64,000 bases of DNA, taken from positions 109,129 through 173,128 of the forward strand of contig NZ_AUBW01000011.1 of the NCBI RefSeq assembly GCF_000429445.1, written 5' to 3'. The position numbers and the translations under genes were made by a program. This DNA is from Algoriphagus terrigena DSM 22685. GTDB lineage: Bacteria > Bacteroidota > Bacteroidia > Cytophagales > Cyclobacteriaceae. The notes beneath the pieces are model-generated. The model was not told the DNA's origin. It was given only the letters and a program-made list of their open reading frames with translations, and ran no database searches. Of this stretch, positions 1-8,766 are shown piece by piece. The first letter of the stretch is position 1. The number at the start of each line of letters is the position of its first letter.

Positions 1-234
1 GAGGTCAGACCATTTCATTATTTAGTATCAAGTAGTTAGTGTTAAGACGTTAGACGCAAGAAGTAAGAATCAAGAGCCAAGAAGCGAGAAGGATAGTATC
101 TAGTATCTAGATATAAGTATCAAGAACGGAGGAGACAAGAATCTAGAGTCAAGAAGTGACCTCACATGCCAGGAAGTTGTTATGGCCACTTGATACTTGA
201 TACCTTGTACTTTTTACTACTTACCACCTACTTT
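1..234. repeat. Low-complexity intergenic repeat
   Basis: No gene is visible here. The stretch is built from short repeated words such as AAGAATCAAGA, GTATCTAGTATC and TACTTGATACC, in loosely periodic form. The same kind of word-repeat DNA recurs near 45840, 47140 and 62100. It lies downstream of the PolX gene, whose stop codon is at its right edge. Confidence 0.5.
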
Positions 235-1944
235 CTATACTTTTGAGACGCCTGCTTTTCGCTCCGCAAAGTAAGCCGCTATTTCTTCACTGCTGAGTGC
301 ATTGAGGGTCATTTCTTTGGTCAGGCCGCCTTTTCTGCCCACGAGCACGCCGTACTTCATGTCGGCGTAGCCTTCCATCTCGTGCGCATCGGGATTGATC
401 GACAGCTTCACTCCCTGGTCCATGGCATAGCGAACCCACCTCCAATCCAGGTCGAGTCTCCAGGGATTGGCGTTGATTTCGATGACCACATTGTGAACAG
501 CGCAGGCGTCGATGATGGTTTTGTGATCGATCGGGTAGCCTTCCCGTCTGAGCAAAAGTCTTCCCGTGGGATGTCCAAGGATCGTGGTGTAGGGATTGGC
601 AATGGCCTGGAGCAACCTGTCCGTCGCCCGCTTGATGTCCATGTTCAAGATGGAATGGACCGAGGAGACGACAAAGTCAAAGCTCGCCAGCACATCGTCC
701 GGATAGTCCAGACTTCCATCTCCAAGGATGTCACTTTCGATGCCTTTGAAGATCTTAAAGGGAGCCATCTCGATGTTTAGCTGATCGATCTCTGCCTGCT
801 GCTTGATTACTTTTTCGATATCCAGTCCACCGGCGTAGCTCGCGGTGCGGCTGTGATCGGAGATTCCGAGGTATCCGTAGCCCATCGCTCTGCAATGTTC
901 GGCCATCTGTCTCAGACTGTGTTTGCCATCGCTGTAGGTGGAGTGGTTGTGGAGGATGCCTTTCAGGTCAGATTCCTCCAGCAGCTGTGGGATTCGGTTT
1001 TCCCGAGCCTGCCCGACTTCTCCAAATCCCTCTCTCATCTCCGCAGGGATGAACTGGAGGTTGTTTTGGGTGAAAAAAGCCTCCTCAGATTCGTAGTCTT
1101 TATTGATCAGCTTTTCGGCGACTGTTTCGGTGTCCGTGACAAAACTCAATAAGTGCGCTTTGGATCCAGTAAACGCCATCCTTCTCCAGACGAAGTCACT
1201 TGGCGGGCAGAAGTGCACTAGGATATGCAGGTCGAGATCCGGCAGTTTTCCTCTCCAGGTAGCTGGGCTGGCTTCTTTCCATTTCCACTCGATCAAGGTC
1301 TGGGTTTTAAGCAGTGTCTTCAACTCAGGCAATCTCGCCGAAGCAATCAAAAATTCGGCCTCGGAGATGATCTCCATCTTCCGTGCAAAATCTCCGACCA
1401 CTGCCAGCTGAGCATCTCCAACCAGACTTTGGAGGGAATTGGCAAGGTGATCGATGGTGTTTTCTATATCGGCATAGAGCCATTTTCCGGTATTGGAGGC
1501 CTTGAACTCCAAATTTTGAATGATCGTATCCTGGGTCTTTTGTCCAAATCCCTTGATCAGGGCGACTTTTCCGGCTTGGCAGGCTTCCATTAGTTCGTGC
1601 GTGGACGTGATTCCCAGTTCCTCCCAGAGTGTTTTGACTTTCCTCGGGCCAAGACCTTTGATTTGGAGAACTTCGAGGATGCCGGTTGGGGTTTTTTCCA
1701 GGAGCTGAACTAAGAGCGGAAAAGTCTCCGCAGCCTTCATGCTTTGGATCGCTTCGATGATGCTTTTGCCCACTCCGTTGATCTTTGCGAGTTCTTCATC
1801 GCTGAGCTCCATGATATCCTCATCCATCCGCTCCAGCGAGATGAGCGCGCTTTGGTACCCGCGGATTTTGAATGGATTCTCGTCGTGGAGTTCCATCAGC
1901 TGAATGGCCAGCTTCAGTTTCTTTAAAATTGTTTTATGATCCAA
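235..1944 (-). CDS. polX: PolX-family protein with PHP domain (degenerate polymerase site)
   Basis: A 569-residue protein with the PolX layout: helix-hairpin-helix repeats (about residues 1-140), a family X nucleotidyltransferase fold (about 160-300) and a C-terminal PHP phosphoesterase domain (about 330-565). PHP metal-ligand motifs look intact (HNHSTYSDG, SSVHS, ILGHPTGR, NPDAHE). FTGSKAH near 258-264 is the family signature of the polymerase domain. However, the usual GS-x-RRGKE...DxD site reads GDFARKMEIISEAE, so the two catalytic aspartates are Glu195 and Glu197. I infer that the PHP exonuclease activity is kept and polymerisation is weak or lost. Family members act in DNA repair. The gene stands alone on its strand. 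Confidence 0.9.
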   Translation of the reverse strand: MDHKTILKKLKLAIQLMELHDENPFKIRGYQSALISLERMDEDIMELSDEELAKINGVGKSIIEAIQSMKAAETFPLLVQLLEKTPTGILEVLQIKGLGPRKVKTLWEELGITSTHELMEACQAGKVALIKGFGQKTQDTIIQNLEFKASNTGKWLYADIENTIDHLANSLQSLVGDAQLAVVGDFARKMEIISEAEFLIASARLPELKTLLKTQTLIEWKWKEASPATWRGKLPDLDLHILVHFCPPSDFVWRRMAFTGSKAHLLSFVTDTETVAEKLINKDYESEEAFFTQNNLQFIPAEMREGFGEVGQARENRIPQLLEESDLKGILHNHSTYSDGKHSLRQMAEHCRAMGYGYLGISDHSRTASYAGGLDIEKVIKQQAEIDQLNIEMAPFKIFKGIESDILGDGSLDYPDDVLASFDFVVSSVHSILNMDIKRATDRLLQAIANPYTTILGHPTGRLLLRREGYPIDHKTIIDACAVHNVVIEINANPWRLDLDWRWVRYAMDQGVKLSINPDAHEMEGYADMKYGVLVGRKGGLTKEMTLNALSSEEIAAYFAERKAGVSKV

Positions 1945-2121
1945 AACAGTCGTTTTTTCGTGTCAGTCCTTAGGCAAATGTCTTCAATTATTGTTTCAAT
2001 TTAAAGTTTGATAGGGTATCTTATGCAGGAAGTTGGTCAGTGATCAGTGGGCAGTTTACAGTAGGTAGTTTACAGCGCAGTGATCAGTAGACGACAACCC
2101 AATAACCAAACAACAAAACCT

Positions 2122-2520
2122 ATGAATTACTGGATGGTCAAGACGGAGCCCAACTCCTATTCTTGGGAGGATTTTGTGAAAAAAGGGGAGGATGTATGGG
2201 ACGGAGTACGAAACTTTCAGGCTAGGAATTTTCTCAGAGAGATGCATATCGGCGATCCGGTGCTTTTCTACCACAGCGGAAAGGACAAAGCGGTGGTCGG
2301 GGTGGCCGAAGTAAGTCGGGAGGCATTTCCCGATCCCAAGGACGAAGCTTGGGTCGCTGTGGGTCTCAAAGTAAAGCAGGCGCTTGACAATCCCGTAAGT
2401 CTGGAGAAGATCAAATCTGAGGATCGGCTTTCGGCGATGCTGATGCTCCGTCAATCGAGACTCTCGGTCATGTCGGTGGCTAAGGACGAATTCAACCTGA
2501 TTTTAGCAATGGGCAAATGA
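2122..2520 (+). CDS. EVE domain-containing protein
   Basis: A 132-residue EVE-domain protein, full length for the family. It shows the expected W-x-KTEP-x3-YSW start, the WDGVRNFQARNF block and the LFYHSG strand. EVE domains share the PUA-like fold and bind modified bases in nucleic acids; the ligand here is unknown. An upstream ATG at 2080 would add 14 low-complexity residues, so 2122, which gives MNYWMVKTEP, is preferred. The stop overlaps the next gene start (ATGA), indicating translational coupling with the secreted protein that follows. Confidence 0.9.
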   Translation: MNYWMVKTEPNSYSWEDFVKKGEDVWDGVRNFQARNFLREMHIGDPVLFYHSGKDKAVVGVAEVSREAFPDPKDEAWVAVGLKVKQALDNPVSLEKIKSEDRLSAMLMLRQSRLSVMSVAKDEFNLILAMGK

Positions 2521-4139
2521 GAAAGCTTCTTATACTCTTGATGGGAGTTTTTTTGGGTGTAGCGTCGGAGGCCCAAGTGAAGTCTATTGCCAGATTTGAG
2601 GTGCTCGGGGCGCAATATGACCCCACCTTTGAGATGATGCGAATTCCGGATGGACTGGTGTCTTTTCGCACTTTTCAGGAGAAAGGCTTCACGGGCAATA
2701 AGGCGTTTCAGTTTTTCGTCAGTGACCAAGATCTAAAAACCAAAGGGTTGATAGAGCTGAGTATGAGACCCGGATACGACATGATCGGGTACGATATTGA
2801 TGGAAACAGTCTTTATGTCCTGATGACAAAGGGCCATTCTACCAATGCAGACAAGTACATCCTGCAGGTAGATCTTGAGTCAAACCAAGGATATGAATTT
2901 CCTGCGGAAAACTTGCTAAGCATCGATTTGGTGGAGTTCCTAGTCCAAAATCGCAAGGCGGTCTTCATGGGGAATTCGGAAGGAAGGCCGGTGCTTCAGA
3001 TTTTCGATCTTGATAATAAAAGCATCCACACCGTCCAGGGAGTGTATGGCAACAATACGCAGGTGTTGCAGATTCGTAAGATGCCGGCATTGGAATCCCT
3101 GGAGGTCGTCATCAGCCGCAGGGGGCAGTATAAAGACCGCGAGACTTCGATCGTCACATTTGACATGTTGGGGAATTTGATCCGCGAGATCAAGGTCGAT
3201 CAATTCGGGACGCCCGATCAGGAGATATTGGAAGGCTTGCTGTTGGCGGATGAGGACTACCAGCAGGTGATGATCGGCTCGTATGGGCTGGACAGCAGGA
3301 GCGCCTATCAGGGACTGTATATTATGGAGATCAATGAATTCGGTGAATACGAATTTAAGCTTTACACGCTTGAAGATTTTCCGAATTTCTTCAACTACCT
3401 GCCGGAAAAGCAAAAAATAAAAAAAGATCAGGAGGTTCTGAAGGAACTTGAGAAACCCAAAGTGCCAATCATCAGAAACACCTACTCGATCCGCGACGTC
3501 AGGGAAGTGGGAGATGCCTACTATATCTACCTTGATCAGCTCAATATTGTCAGTGGCAGGGGAGGACGGTCTGGTGGTTGGGCTACGTCCAACACCTATC
3601 GCTATGACCGCATGAATCGGATGGGATATGCTCCCTCTTACTACACAGATCCCTTCACTACCCCGGGCAATCCTCCAGCGCAGATGGTCACAGCGACCAA
3701 CGAGTATCAGTACGAATCAGCTCATTTTGTGAAAGTTTCTAAATCAGGACAGGTGCTTTGGGATAATTCGGCGACGTACGGAGGGTTTTCCACGTACTAT
3801 TCTGCAGCTTTTGGAGAAATCGCGGTCGTGGGAGATGACCTGTATCATCTCTATGCCGAGGACGATGTGATCAAAGCCAGTTTTTTCAGAAACGGGGAAA
3901 AGGTATTTGAGCAGATGAGCTTTGAGCTGGAGCTGCCGGACGAAAACGACCGGATAAAATACACGGACATCGAGACACTCCGGTTGGTGCATTGGTACGA
4001 TCGCTACTTTATCCTGACCGGTCTGCAGTCGATCAGCTTTCTGAATTCCCAAAATCAAGAGGAGGTGCGGGACGTGTTTTTTATGAGCAAAATTTTGGTG
4101 GACGGGGATTTGTACCAGCCTGAGGAAGCTCAGGACTAG
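2517..4139 (+). CDS. Secreted protein of unknown function
   Basis: A 540-residue protein that I do not recognise. Residues 1-20 form a typical signal peptide (MRKLLILLMGVFLGVASEAQ), so it is exported. The remainder is rich in short beta-type segments (for example ILQVDLESNQGYEF and YILQVDL-like blocks), which suggests a propeller-like or beta-rich periplasmic protein, but no diagnostic motif is seen. A Gly/Tyr-rich patch lies at about residues 345-385. It overlaps the EVE gene by four bases and was probably co-transcribed with it. Confidence 0.8.
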   Translation: MRKLLILLMGVFLGVASEAQVKSIARFEVLGAQYDPTFEMMRIPDGLVSFRTFQEKGFTGNKAFQFFVSDQDLKTKGLIELSMRPGYDMIGYDIDGNSLYVLMTKGHSTNADKYILQVDLESNQGYEFPAENLLSIDLVEFLVQNRKAVFMGNSEGRPVLQIFDLDNKSIHTVQGVYGNNTQVLQIRKMPALESLEVVISRRGQYKDRETSIVTFDMLGNLIREIKVDQFGTPDQEILEGLLLADEDYQQVMIGSYGLDSRSAYQGLYIMEINEFGEYEFKLYTLEDFPNFFNYLPEKQKIKKDQEVLKELEKPKVPIIRNTYSIRDVREVGDAYYIYLDQLNIVSGRGGRSGGWATSNTYRYDRMNRMGYAPSYYTDPFTTPGNPPAQMVTATNEYQYESAHFVKVSKSGQVLWDNSATYGGFSTYYSAAFGEIAVVGDDLYHLYAEDDVIKASFFRNGEKVFEQMSFELELPDENDRIKYTDIETLRLVHWYDRYFILTGLQSISFLNSQNQEEVRDVFFMSKILVDGDLYQPEEAQD

Positions 4140-4173
4140 TTTTATTTTCTATATTTACGCCCAAATCCAACCC

Positions 4174-4722
4174 ATGCAAAAGCGGCTTGTACTCGATCAG
4201 CAGCAGATCGCCATCACTCTGAAGCGATTTTGCTATCAACTCATCGAAAATCACGACGATTTCGAAAACACAGTACTTCTTGGACTTCAACCCCGTGGCA
4301 CCATACTTTTGGACAAAGTCGTCACCCTGCTGGAAGAGATCTCCGGAGTCAAAGTGCCCTCGGGTTACCTTGATGCGACATTCCACCGGGATGACTTCCG
4401 AAGAAGGGACTTTCCGCTTAAGGCCAATGAGACCAAGATCGATTTTTTGGTAGAGGGGAAAAAAGTTATCCTCATCGACGACGTACTCTACAAAGGCAGA
4501 TCGGTCCGCGCCGCAATGGACGCCATGATTGCTTTTGGCCGACCTCAAAAGGTCGAACTGATGGTGTTGGTGGATCGCAGGCTGACGCGGGACTATCCGA
4601 TCATGCCGGATTATTTTGGGATGAAAGTCAATACCCTGGACAGTCAGTATGTGGTGGTGGAGTGGGCCGGTCCGGATCATTCCGAGGATGCAATTTGGAT
4701 CACAGAGAAAGTTAAAAGTTAA
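4174..4722 (+). CDS. pyrR: PyrR-type phosphoribosyltransferase
   Basis: A 182-residue type I phosphoribosyltransferase of the PyrR family. The PRPP-binding loop is VILIDDVLYKGRS at residues 98-110, and LGLQPRG near 36-42 is the family's N-terminal loop. PyrR proteins have uracil phosphoribosyltransferase activity and, in Firmicutes, attenuate pyr mRNA. Whether this copy regulates RNA is not visible; I see no obvious attenuator between 4140 and 4173. Only 2 bp separate it from pyrB, so the two pyrimidine genes form an operon. Confidence 0.9.
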   Translation: MQKRLVLDQQQIAITLKRFCYQLIENHDDFENTVLLGLQPRGTILLDKVVTLLEEISGVKVPSGYLDATFHRDDFRRRDFPLKANETKIDFLVEGKKVILIDDVLYKGRSVRAAMDAMIAFGRPQKVELMVLVDRRLTRDYPIMPDYFGMKVNTLDSQYVVVEWAGPDHSEDAIWITEKVKS

Positions 4723-4724
4723 AC

Positions 4725-5651
4725 ATGTCGCAACTCAGCACCAGACACCTGCTTGGAATCAAGGATATCACTGAGACAGATATTCGCCTGATTCTCGATA
4801 CAGCTGCCAATTTTAAGGAAGTGATCAACCGACCGATCAAGCGGGTCCCTTCCCTTCGCGACATTACCATTGCCAACATTTTCTTCGAAAATTCCACCCG
4901 CACCCGCCTTTCCTTTGAGCTGGCGGAGAAGCGCCTCAGCGCCGACGTGGTCAATTTTTCATCCGCTAACAGCTCGGTGAAAAAAGGGGAAACGCTCGTG
5001 GATACGGTCAACAATATCCTGGCGATGAAGGTGGACATGGTTGTCATGCGCCATGCAAGCCCCGGAGCACCGCATTTCCTATCCAGAAATATCACCGCCA
5101 ATATTGTCAATGCCGGAGATGGCACACACGAACATCCGACGCAGGCCCTGCTGGATGCCTTCTCGATGAGTGAGAAGCTCGGCGACCTGACCGGAAAGAA
5201 GATCGCCATCATCGGCGATATCCTTCACTCCCGAGTCGCGCTATCAAATATCTTCTGCCTGCAAAAGCTTGGAGCCGAAGTCATGGTCTGTGGACCGATT
5301 ACATTGTTACCAAAATACATCGCCAGCCTGGGAGTAAAAGTGGAGCTGGATGTCATGAAGGCCCTCCAATGGTGTGACGTCGCAAACGTCCTAAGAATCC
5401 AGCTGGAGCGTCAGCAGATCAAGTATTTCCCGAGCCTGAGAGAGTATTCGCTCTACTACGGAATCAACAAGAAGATGCTGCAGTCACTCAACAAAGAGAT
5501 CGTGGTGATGCACCCAGGACCGATCAACCGAGGCGTGGAATTGAGCTCAGACGCAGCAGATTCCGAGCACTCGATCATCCTCAATCAGGTCGAAAACGGC
5601 GTAGCCGTCCGAATGGCGGTCTTGTACTTGCTGGCGGGGATAAAGGGGTAG
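4725..5651 (+). CDS. pyrB: Aspartate carbamoyltransferase catalytic subunit
   Basis: A 308-residue enzyme of full family length that condenses carbamoyl phosphate with aspartate in the second step of UMP synthesis. The carbamoyl-phosphate site STRTR is at residues 57-61, and the HPGPINRG motif lies near residue 263. The HEHPTQALLD block (near 137) is also intact. It follows pyrR by 2 bp. A 42-bp tandem repeat array begins 27 bp after its stop codon. Confidence 0.95.
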   Translation: MSQLSTRHLLGIKDITETDIRLILDTAANFKEVINRPIKRVPSLRDITIANIFFENSTRTRLSFELAEKRLSADVVNFSSANSSVKKGETLVDTVNNILAMKVDMVVMRHASPGAPHFLSRNITANIVNAGDGTHEHPTQALLDAFSMSEKLGDLTGKKIAIIGDILHSRVALSNIFCLQKLGAEVMVCGPITLLPKYIASLGVKVELDVMKALQWCDVANVLRIQLERQQIKYFPSLREYSLYYGINKKMLQSLNKEIVVMHPGPINRGVELSSDAADSEHSIILNQVENGVAVRMAVLYLLAGIKG

Positions 5652-5678
5652 GATTCAGTGACCAGTAGCAGTAGGGTC

Positions 5679-5965
5679 ACCTCGGAAGCTAACTTTTTAT
5701 CCTCGGAAGCAGGATAGTTTACCTCGGAGGGTAACTTTTTATGCTCTGAGGTAGGAGAGTTCACCTCGGAGGCTAACTTTTTATGTTTTGAAGTAAGATA
5801 GTTTACTTCGGAGGCTAACTTTTTATCCTCGGAAGTAGAAAAGTTCACCTCGGAGGGTAACTTTTTATGCTCCGAGGTAGGAGAGCTCACCTCGGAGGCT
5901 GACTTTTTATCCTCGGAAGTAGGAGAGTTTACTTCGGAAGGTAACTTCTTATGCTCGGAAGAGAC
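5679..5965 (+). repeat. 42-bp minisatellite array A (about 6.8 units)
   Basis: Direct tandem repeats of 42 bp start at 5679, 5721, 5763, 5805, 5847, 5889 and a partial 5931. Each unit is itself two diverged 21-bp halves, one containing ACCTCGGAGGCTAACTTTTTA and the other TCCTCGGAAGTAGGAGAG in consensus. There are no unique spacers. Parts of both strands are open, giving 14-residue peptide repeats (SEV-x4-TSEHKKL on the minus strand), but no start or gene context supports a protein. It directly follows pyrB. Confidence 0.9.
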
Positions 5966-6244
5966 TGAGGCTTGTTTCGGTTTATTCTGGCTCTCGATCT
6001 CAAATCCCCCTGTCCCCTTTGACTGCGATCAGCATTCCACACTGGGATTCGGGACCAAGGGGGAGTTGGCCCGAAGTAGCCAGTTTCCCGATTTTCAGCA
6101 CTAATTTTTCAATCTTGAAATTTTACAATCTTTCAATTCCCAACACCCATCATCCGACACCGGACATCCGACATCCTCTACATTTATTCCCTGATTTCTT
6201 GCAGCAGGACGATATAATGCTGAAACTCGCAAAACGAATTTTTC
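5966..6244. other. Gene-free gap before the ABC exporter
   Basis: No gene is supported. It contains AATCCCCCTGTCCCCTTT near 6003, which resembles the arms of the inverted repeat at 63466-63635, then word repeats (CAATCTTTCAATT, CATCCGACACCGGACATCC) at 6100-6180. TACATTTA at 6179-6186 is one base off the Bacteroidota -7 element and might serve the exporter genes. Confidence 0.4.
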
Positions 6245-6961
6245 ATGCTCACAGTAACGAATCTGATCAAGAAGTACGGCAAGCAAAATGCGGTCGACGA
6301 CATTACATTTCATCTGGATGGAGGCGAAGTCGTGGGCTTGCTCGGTCCAAACGGAGCAGGGAAAAGCACCACGATGAAGTGCATTGTGGGTCTGCTTCGC
6401 AAAACCTCCGGCGAAATCACAATCGGCGGCTTCGATCACTTGAGCGTGGAAGCCAAGCGCTTTTTCAGCTACATCCCTGAGACACCCTATGTCTATGATC
6501 TGCTGACTGTGAAGGAACACCTGCAGTTCATCGCTCAGGCATACGGCGTGAAGGATTGGCAGGCGCGGGGCAATGAGCTCTTGGAGCTTTTTGAAATGGA
6601 CGACAAAGCAAACAAACTGGGAAGGGATCTATCGAAAGGAATGCGCCAGAAAGTGTCCATCTGCTGTGCGCTCTTGCCGGATCCGCAGCTGTTGTTTTTT
6701 GACGAACCGATGATCGGGCTGGATCCCAAGGCAATCAAGAATACTAAAAAAATCTTCAAAAGTCTGAAGGAAGCAGGCAAGACCGTGCTCGTCAGTACGC
6801 ACATGATCGACAGCGTGGAGGCAATCGCGGACCGGATTATGATCCTCAAAGATGGTCGCATCATCGGTAACGACACCATCGCAAACCTGAAACAACAGGC
6901 TGAACAAAGTGAGGGATCGACCTTGGAAGATCTGTTTCTAGAAATGACAAAAGATGCTTGA
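6245..6961 (+). CDS. ABC transporter ATP-binding protein
   Basis: A 238-residue ABC ATPase. The Walker A motif GPNGAGKST is at 34-42, the signature LSKGMRQ at 129-135 and Walker B FFDEP at 151-155, followed by the H-loop STH near 181. This subfamily (DrrA/CcmA/NatA-like) powers exporters for drugs, lipids or polysaccharide. Its stop overlaps the start of the permease gene by 8 bp, so the two form one transporter. The substrate cannot be told from the sequence. Confidence 0.93.
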   Translation: MLTVTNLIKKYGKQNAVDDITFHLDGGEVVGLLGPNGAGKSTTMKCIVGLLRKTSGEITIGGFDHLSVEAKRFFSYIPETPYVYDLLTVKEHLQFIAQAYGVKDWQARGNELLELFEMDDKANKLGRDLSKGMRQKVSICCALLPDPQLLFFDEPMIGLDPKAIKNTKKIFKSLKEAGKTVLVSTHMIDSVEAIADRIMILKDGRIIGNDTIANLKQQAEQSEGSTLEDLFLEMTKDA

Positions 6962-8591
6962 GATTAGACTTTTGCTCAAGAAGGACTTTTGGATTCTGAT
7001 CAATAACCTCAAGCTTATCCTTCGCAATCCCCTCCGGCTGATTCCATACGGGATATTGGTGGGATACTTTACGTTTGTCTATTCTCAGGGAACCAAGAAA
7101 AGGGAATCTGGGGATTTCGATCAGCTTCAGGACTTGGGCGCTGATGGCTTGCCTGAGACGAATTTTGCCATGCAAAATGTAGTCGGAGGGATCACAATCC
7201 TGGCGCTGGGATTTTTGGTGTTTCAGCTGTACCGGGCGACCAAAAGCAACGTGAGTTTTTTCAAGATGGCGGATGTCAACCTCCTTTTCACCGCTCCGGT
7301 CAAGCCGGAAAACCTGCTGCTCTACTACATGGCGAGATCCATCATCCCGTCGCTGGGTGGAGCCATCCTTTTTGTGATCTATGGCGCAAGTCAGTTAACC
7401 AGCCAGTTTGAACTGACGCTTGGGAAAGGGATTTTTATCATCCTGGGGTTTGCTCTTTTCATGTTTATGGTCTTTCCCATCCGTTTTTTGATTTACACGC
7501 TCCATACCAAATATGGGGTGATGGACTACATCCGCGGGGGTGTGATCGGACTCGGCGTCGCCTTGGGCTTGATCATCCTGATCCCCGGATTTCTTGCTGA
7601 CAAGTTCTGGCAGGGGATGTTTTCCTGGGTGGCATCGCCGTGGTTTGACTTGTTTCCCCTCGTCGGATGGAGCCGGGGGATTATTAGTTATGCCACACAT
7701 GAAAATCTGCTTTTAGCATTTGGCTATCTGGGTTTGTATGGACTTTCCTACTATACCGTCGTGAAGTTGGTCATCCGCTTTGCGGGCTATTACTACGAGG
7801 ATGTGTTGGAAGCGACCAAGACGAATGAGGATAAGCTGGAGAAAGTGAGGGGCAAACAAGGCGTGGATGAGGGAAGCTATAGCCTGAATACAAAGAAACA
7901 ATTGGCTTTGCCGGATTTCGGCGCCGGAGCAAAGGCGCTTTATTGGAGAAATTACATCCACAGCAGTCGTCAGGATTTTCATCCGATCATCGGGATCTAT
8001 ACGATCAGCATGGCAGTGATTGGGATTGTCCTGGCCGGGCTGTCCAACTTCGACTGGTTTTCGCACAAAGTGCTGTATTTCTACCTGCTTTTCATGCTCT
8101 TTTTCTACTTCATGGCAGGGATCGGCAGGGCAAATATCGGCGATCTGAAGAAGCCATTTTTCATCCTTATTCCGGCGACTTGGACTTCGAAGTTCTGGAA
8201 TATGATCAAGCTGGATATCGTGCAGACAGTGTTGTTTGCGGTAATCCTGATCGTGCCGTCCGTATTCTTGGCACATGTGAGTATCTGGCTGATTCCATTG
8301 TTTGTGGTCGGGATTGTCGTCTGCTATTTGATCGGTTTCGCCATTAATATCATTCCCCAGGTCGGCTTGGACGAGGGCTGGGACCGCAAATTGATCAAGC
8401 CGTTTATGATCGGAGGCATCATCTTTTTTGGAGTTATTCCACCTGTGATCCTGAGCATAATCGTGTTTCTGATCACCAGGCAATTCGTATGGACACTGCT
8501 TACCGGAGTCGTTGGGTTGTCGTTCGTCGCGGCGATCTTACTTCATGTGACGCTGGATGTGCTGAAGCGGATTGAGTTTAAGGAAGTGTAG
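6954..8591 (+). CDS. ABC transporter permease, multi-pass
   Basis: A 545-residue integral membrane protein with about 11-12 hydrophobic segments, a plausible permease for the ATPase it overlaps. Helices are grouped in two halves separated by a hydrophilic stretch near residues 280-320 (EATKTNEDKLEKVRGKQG), consistent with a fused two-domain permease. No substrate motif is recognised. The start ATG lies within the end of the ATPase gene. Confidence 0.85.
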   Translation: MLEIRLLLKKDFWILINNLKLILRNPLRLIPYGILVGYFTFVYSQGTKKRESGDFDQLQDLGADGLPETNFAMQNVVGGITILALGFLVFQLYRATKSNVSFFKMADVNLLFTAPVKPENLLLYYMARSIIPSLGGAILFVIYGASQLTSQFELTLGKGIFIILGFALFMFMVFPIRFLIYTLHTKYGVMDYIRGGVIGLGVALGLIILIPGFLADKFWQGMFSWVASPWFDLFPLVGWSRGIISYATHENLLLAFGYLGLYGLSYYTVVKLVIRFAGYYYEDVLEATKTNEDKLEKVRGKQGVDEGSYSLNTKKQLALPDFGAGAKALYWRNYIHSSRQDFHPIIGIYTISMAVIGIVLAGLSNFDWFSHKVLYFYLLFMLFFYFMAGIGRANIGDLKKPFFILIPATWTSKFWNMIKLDIVQTVLFAVILIVPSVFLAHVSIWLIPLFVVGIVVCYLIGFAINIIPQVGLDEGWDRKLIKPFMIGGIIFFGVIPPVILSIIVFLITRQFVWTLLTGVVGLSFVAAILLHVTLDVLKRIEFKEV

Positions 8592-8766
8592 GTTTTCAGG
8601 AGGCAGTTCGCCGGTTGGCTCCAACCGCTTCGACTACCTGATAGCTCGAATCGGAACTCCCGAAATGACGAGGGTTGTTAGCAAAATATAATTTGGTATA
8701 AAAGTTCGAGCCTCGCCGCTAGCCGGAAAATTCGTTTAATTTTGATCCAACCAAATGTAACTGACC
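8592..8766. other. Intergenic gap with a short hairpin
   Basis: A perfect 7-bp hairpin CGGTTGG-ct-CCAACCG lies near 8622-8637 without a T-run, so it is not a clear terminator. The rest holds only the -7 element listed separately. Confidence 0.35.
8737..8744 (+). promoter_or_regulatory. Candidate -7 promoter element for the CBS gene
   Basis: TAATTTTG matches TAnnTTTG, the Bacteroidota -7 element, 22 bp before the start codon of the cystathionine beta-synthase gene. No TTTG is found 19 bp upstream, so this is a half match only. Confidence 0.4.

Noticed and set aside
5585..5890. 101-codon minus-strand frame over array A as a protein gene
   Set aside because: The frame is a by-product of a repeat period divisible by three, overlaps pyrB, and has no credible start context.
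5679..5965. CRISPR array
   Set aside because: Units abut directly, with no unique spacers and no cas genes; halves vary gradually.
7713..8483. 256-codon minus-strand frame opposite the ABC permease
   Set aside because: Shadow frame; low-complexity His/Asp/Gln content without domain features.
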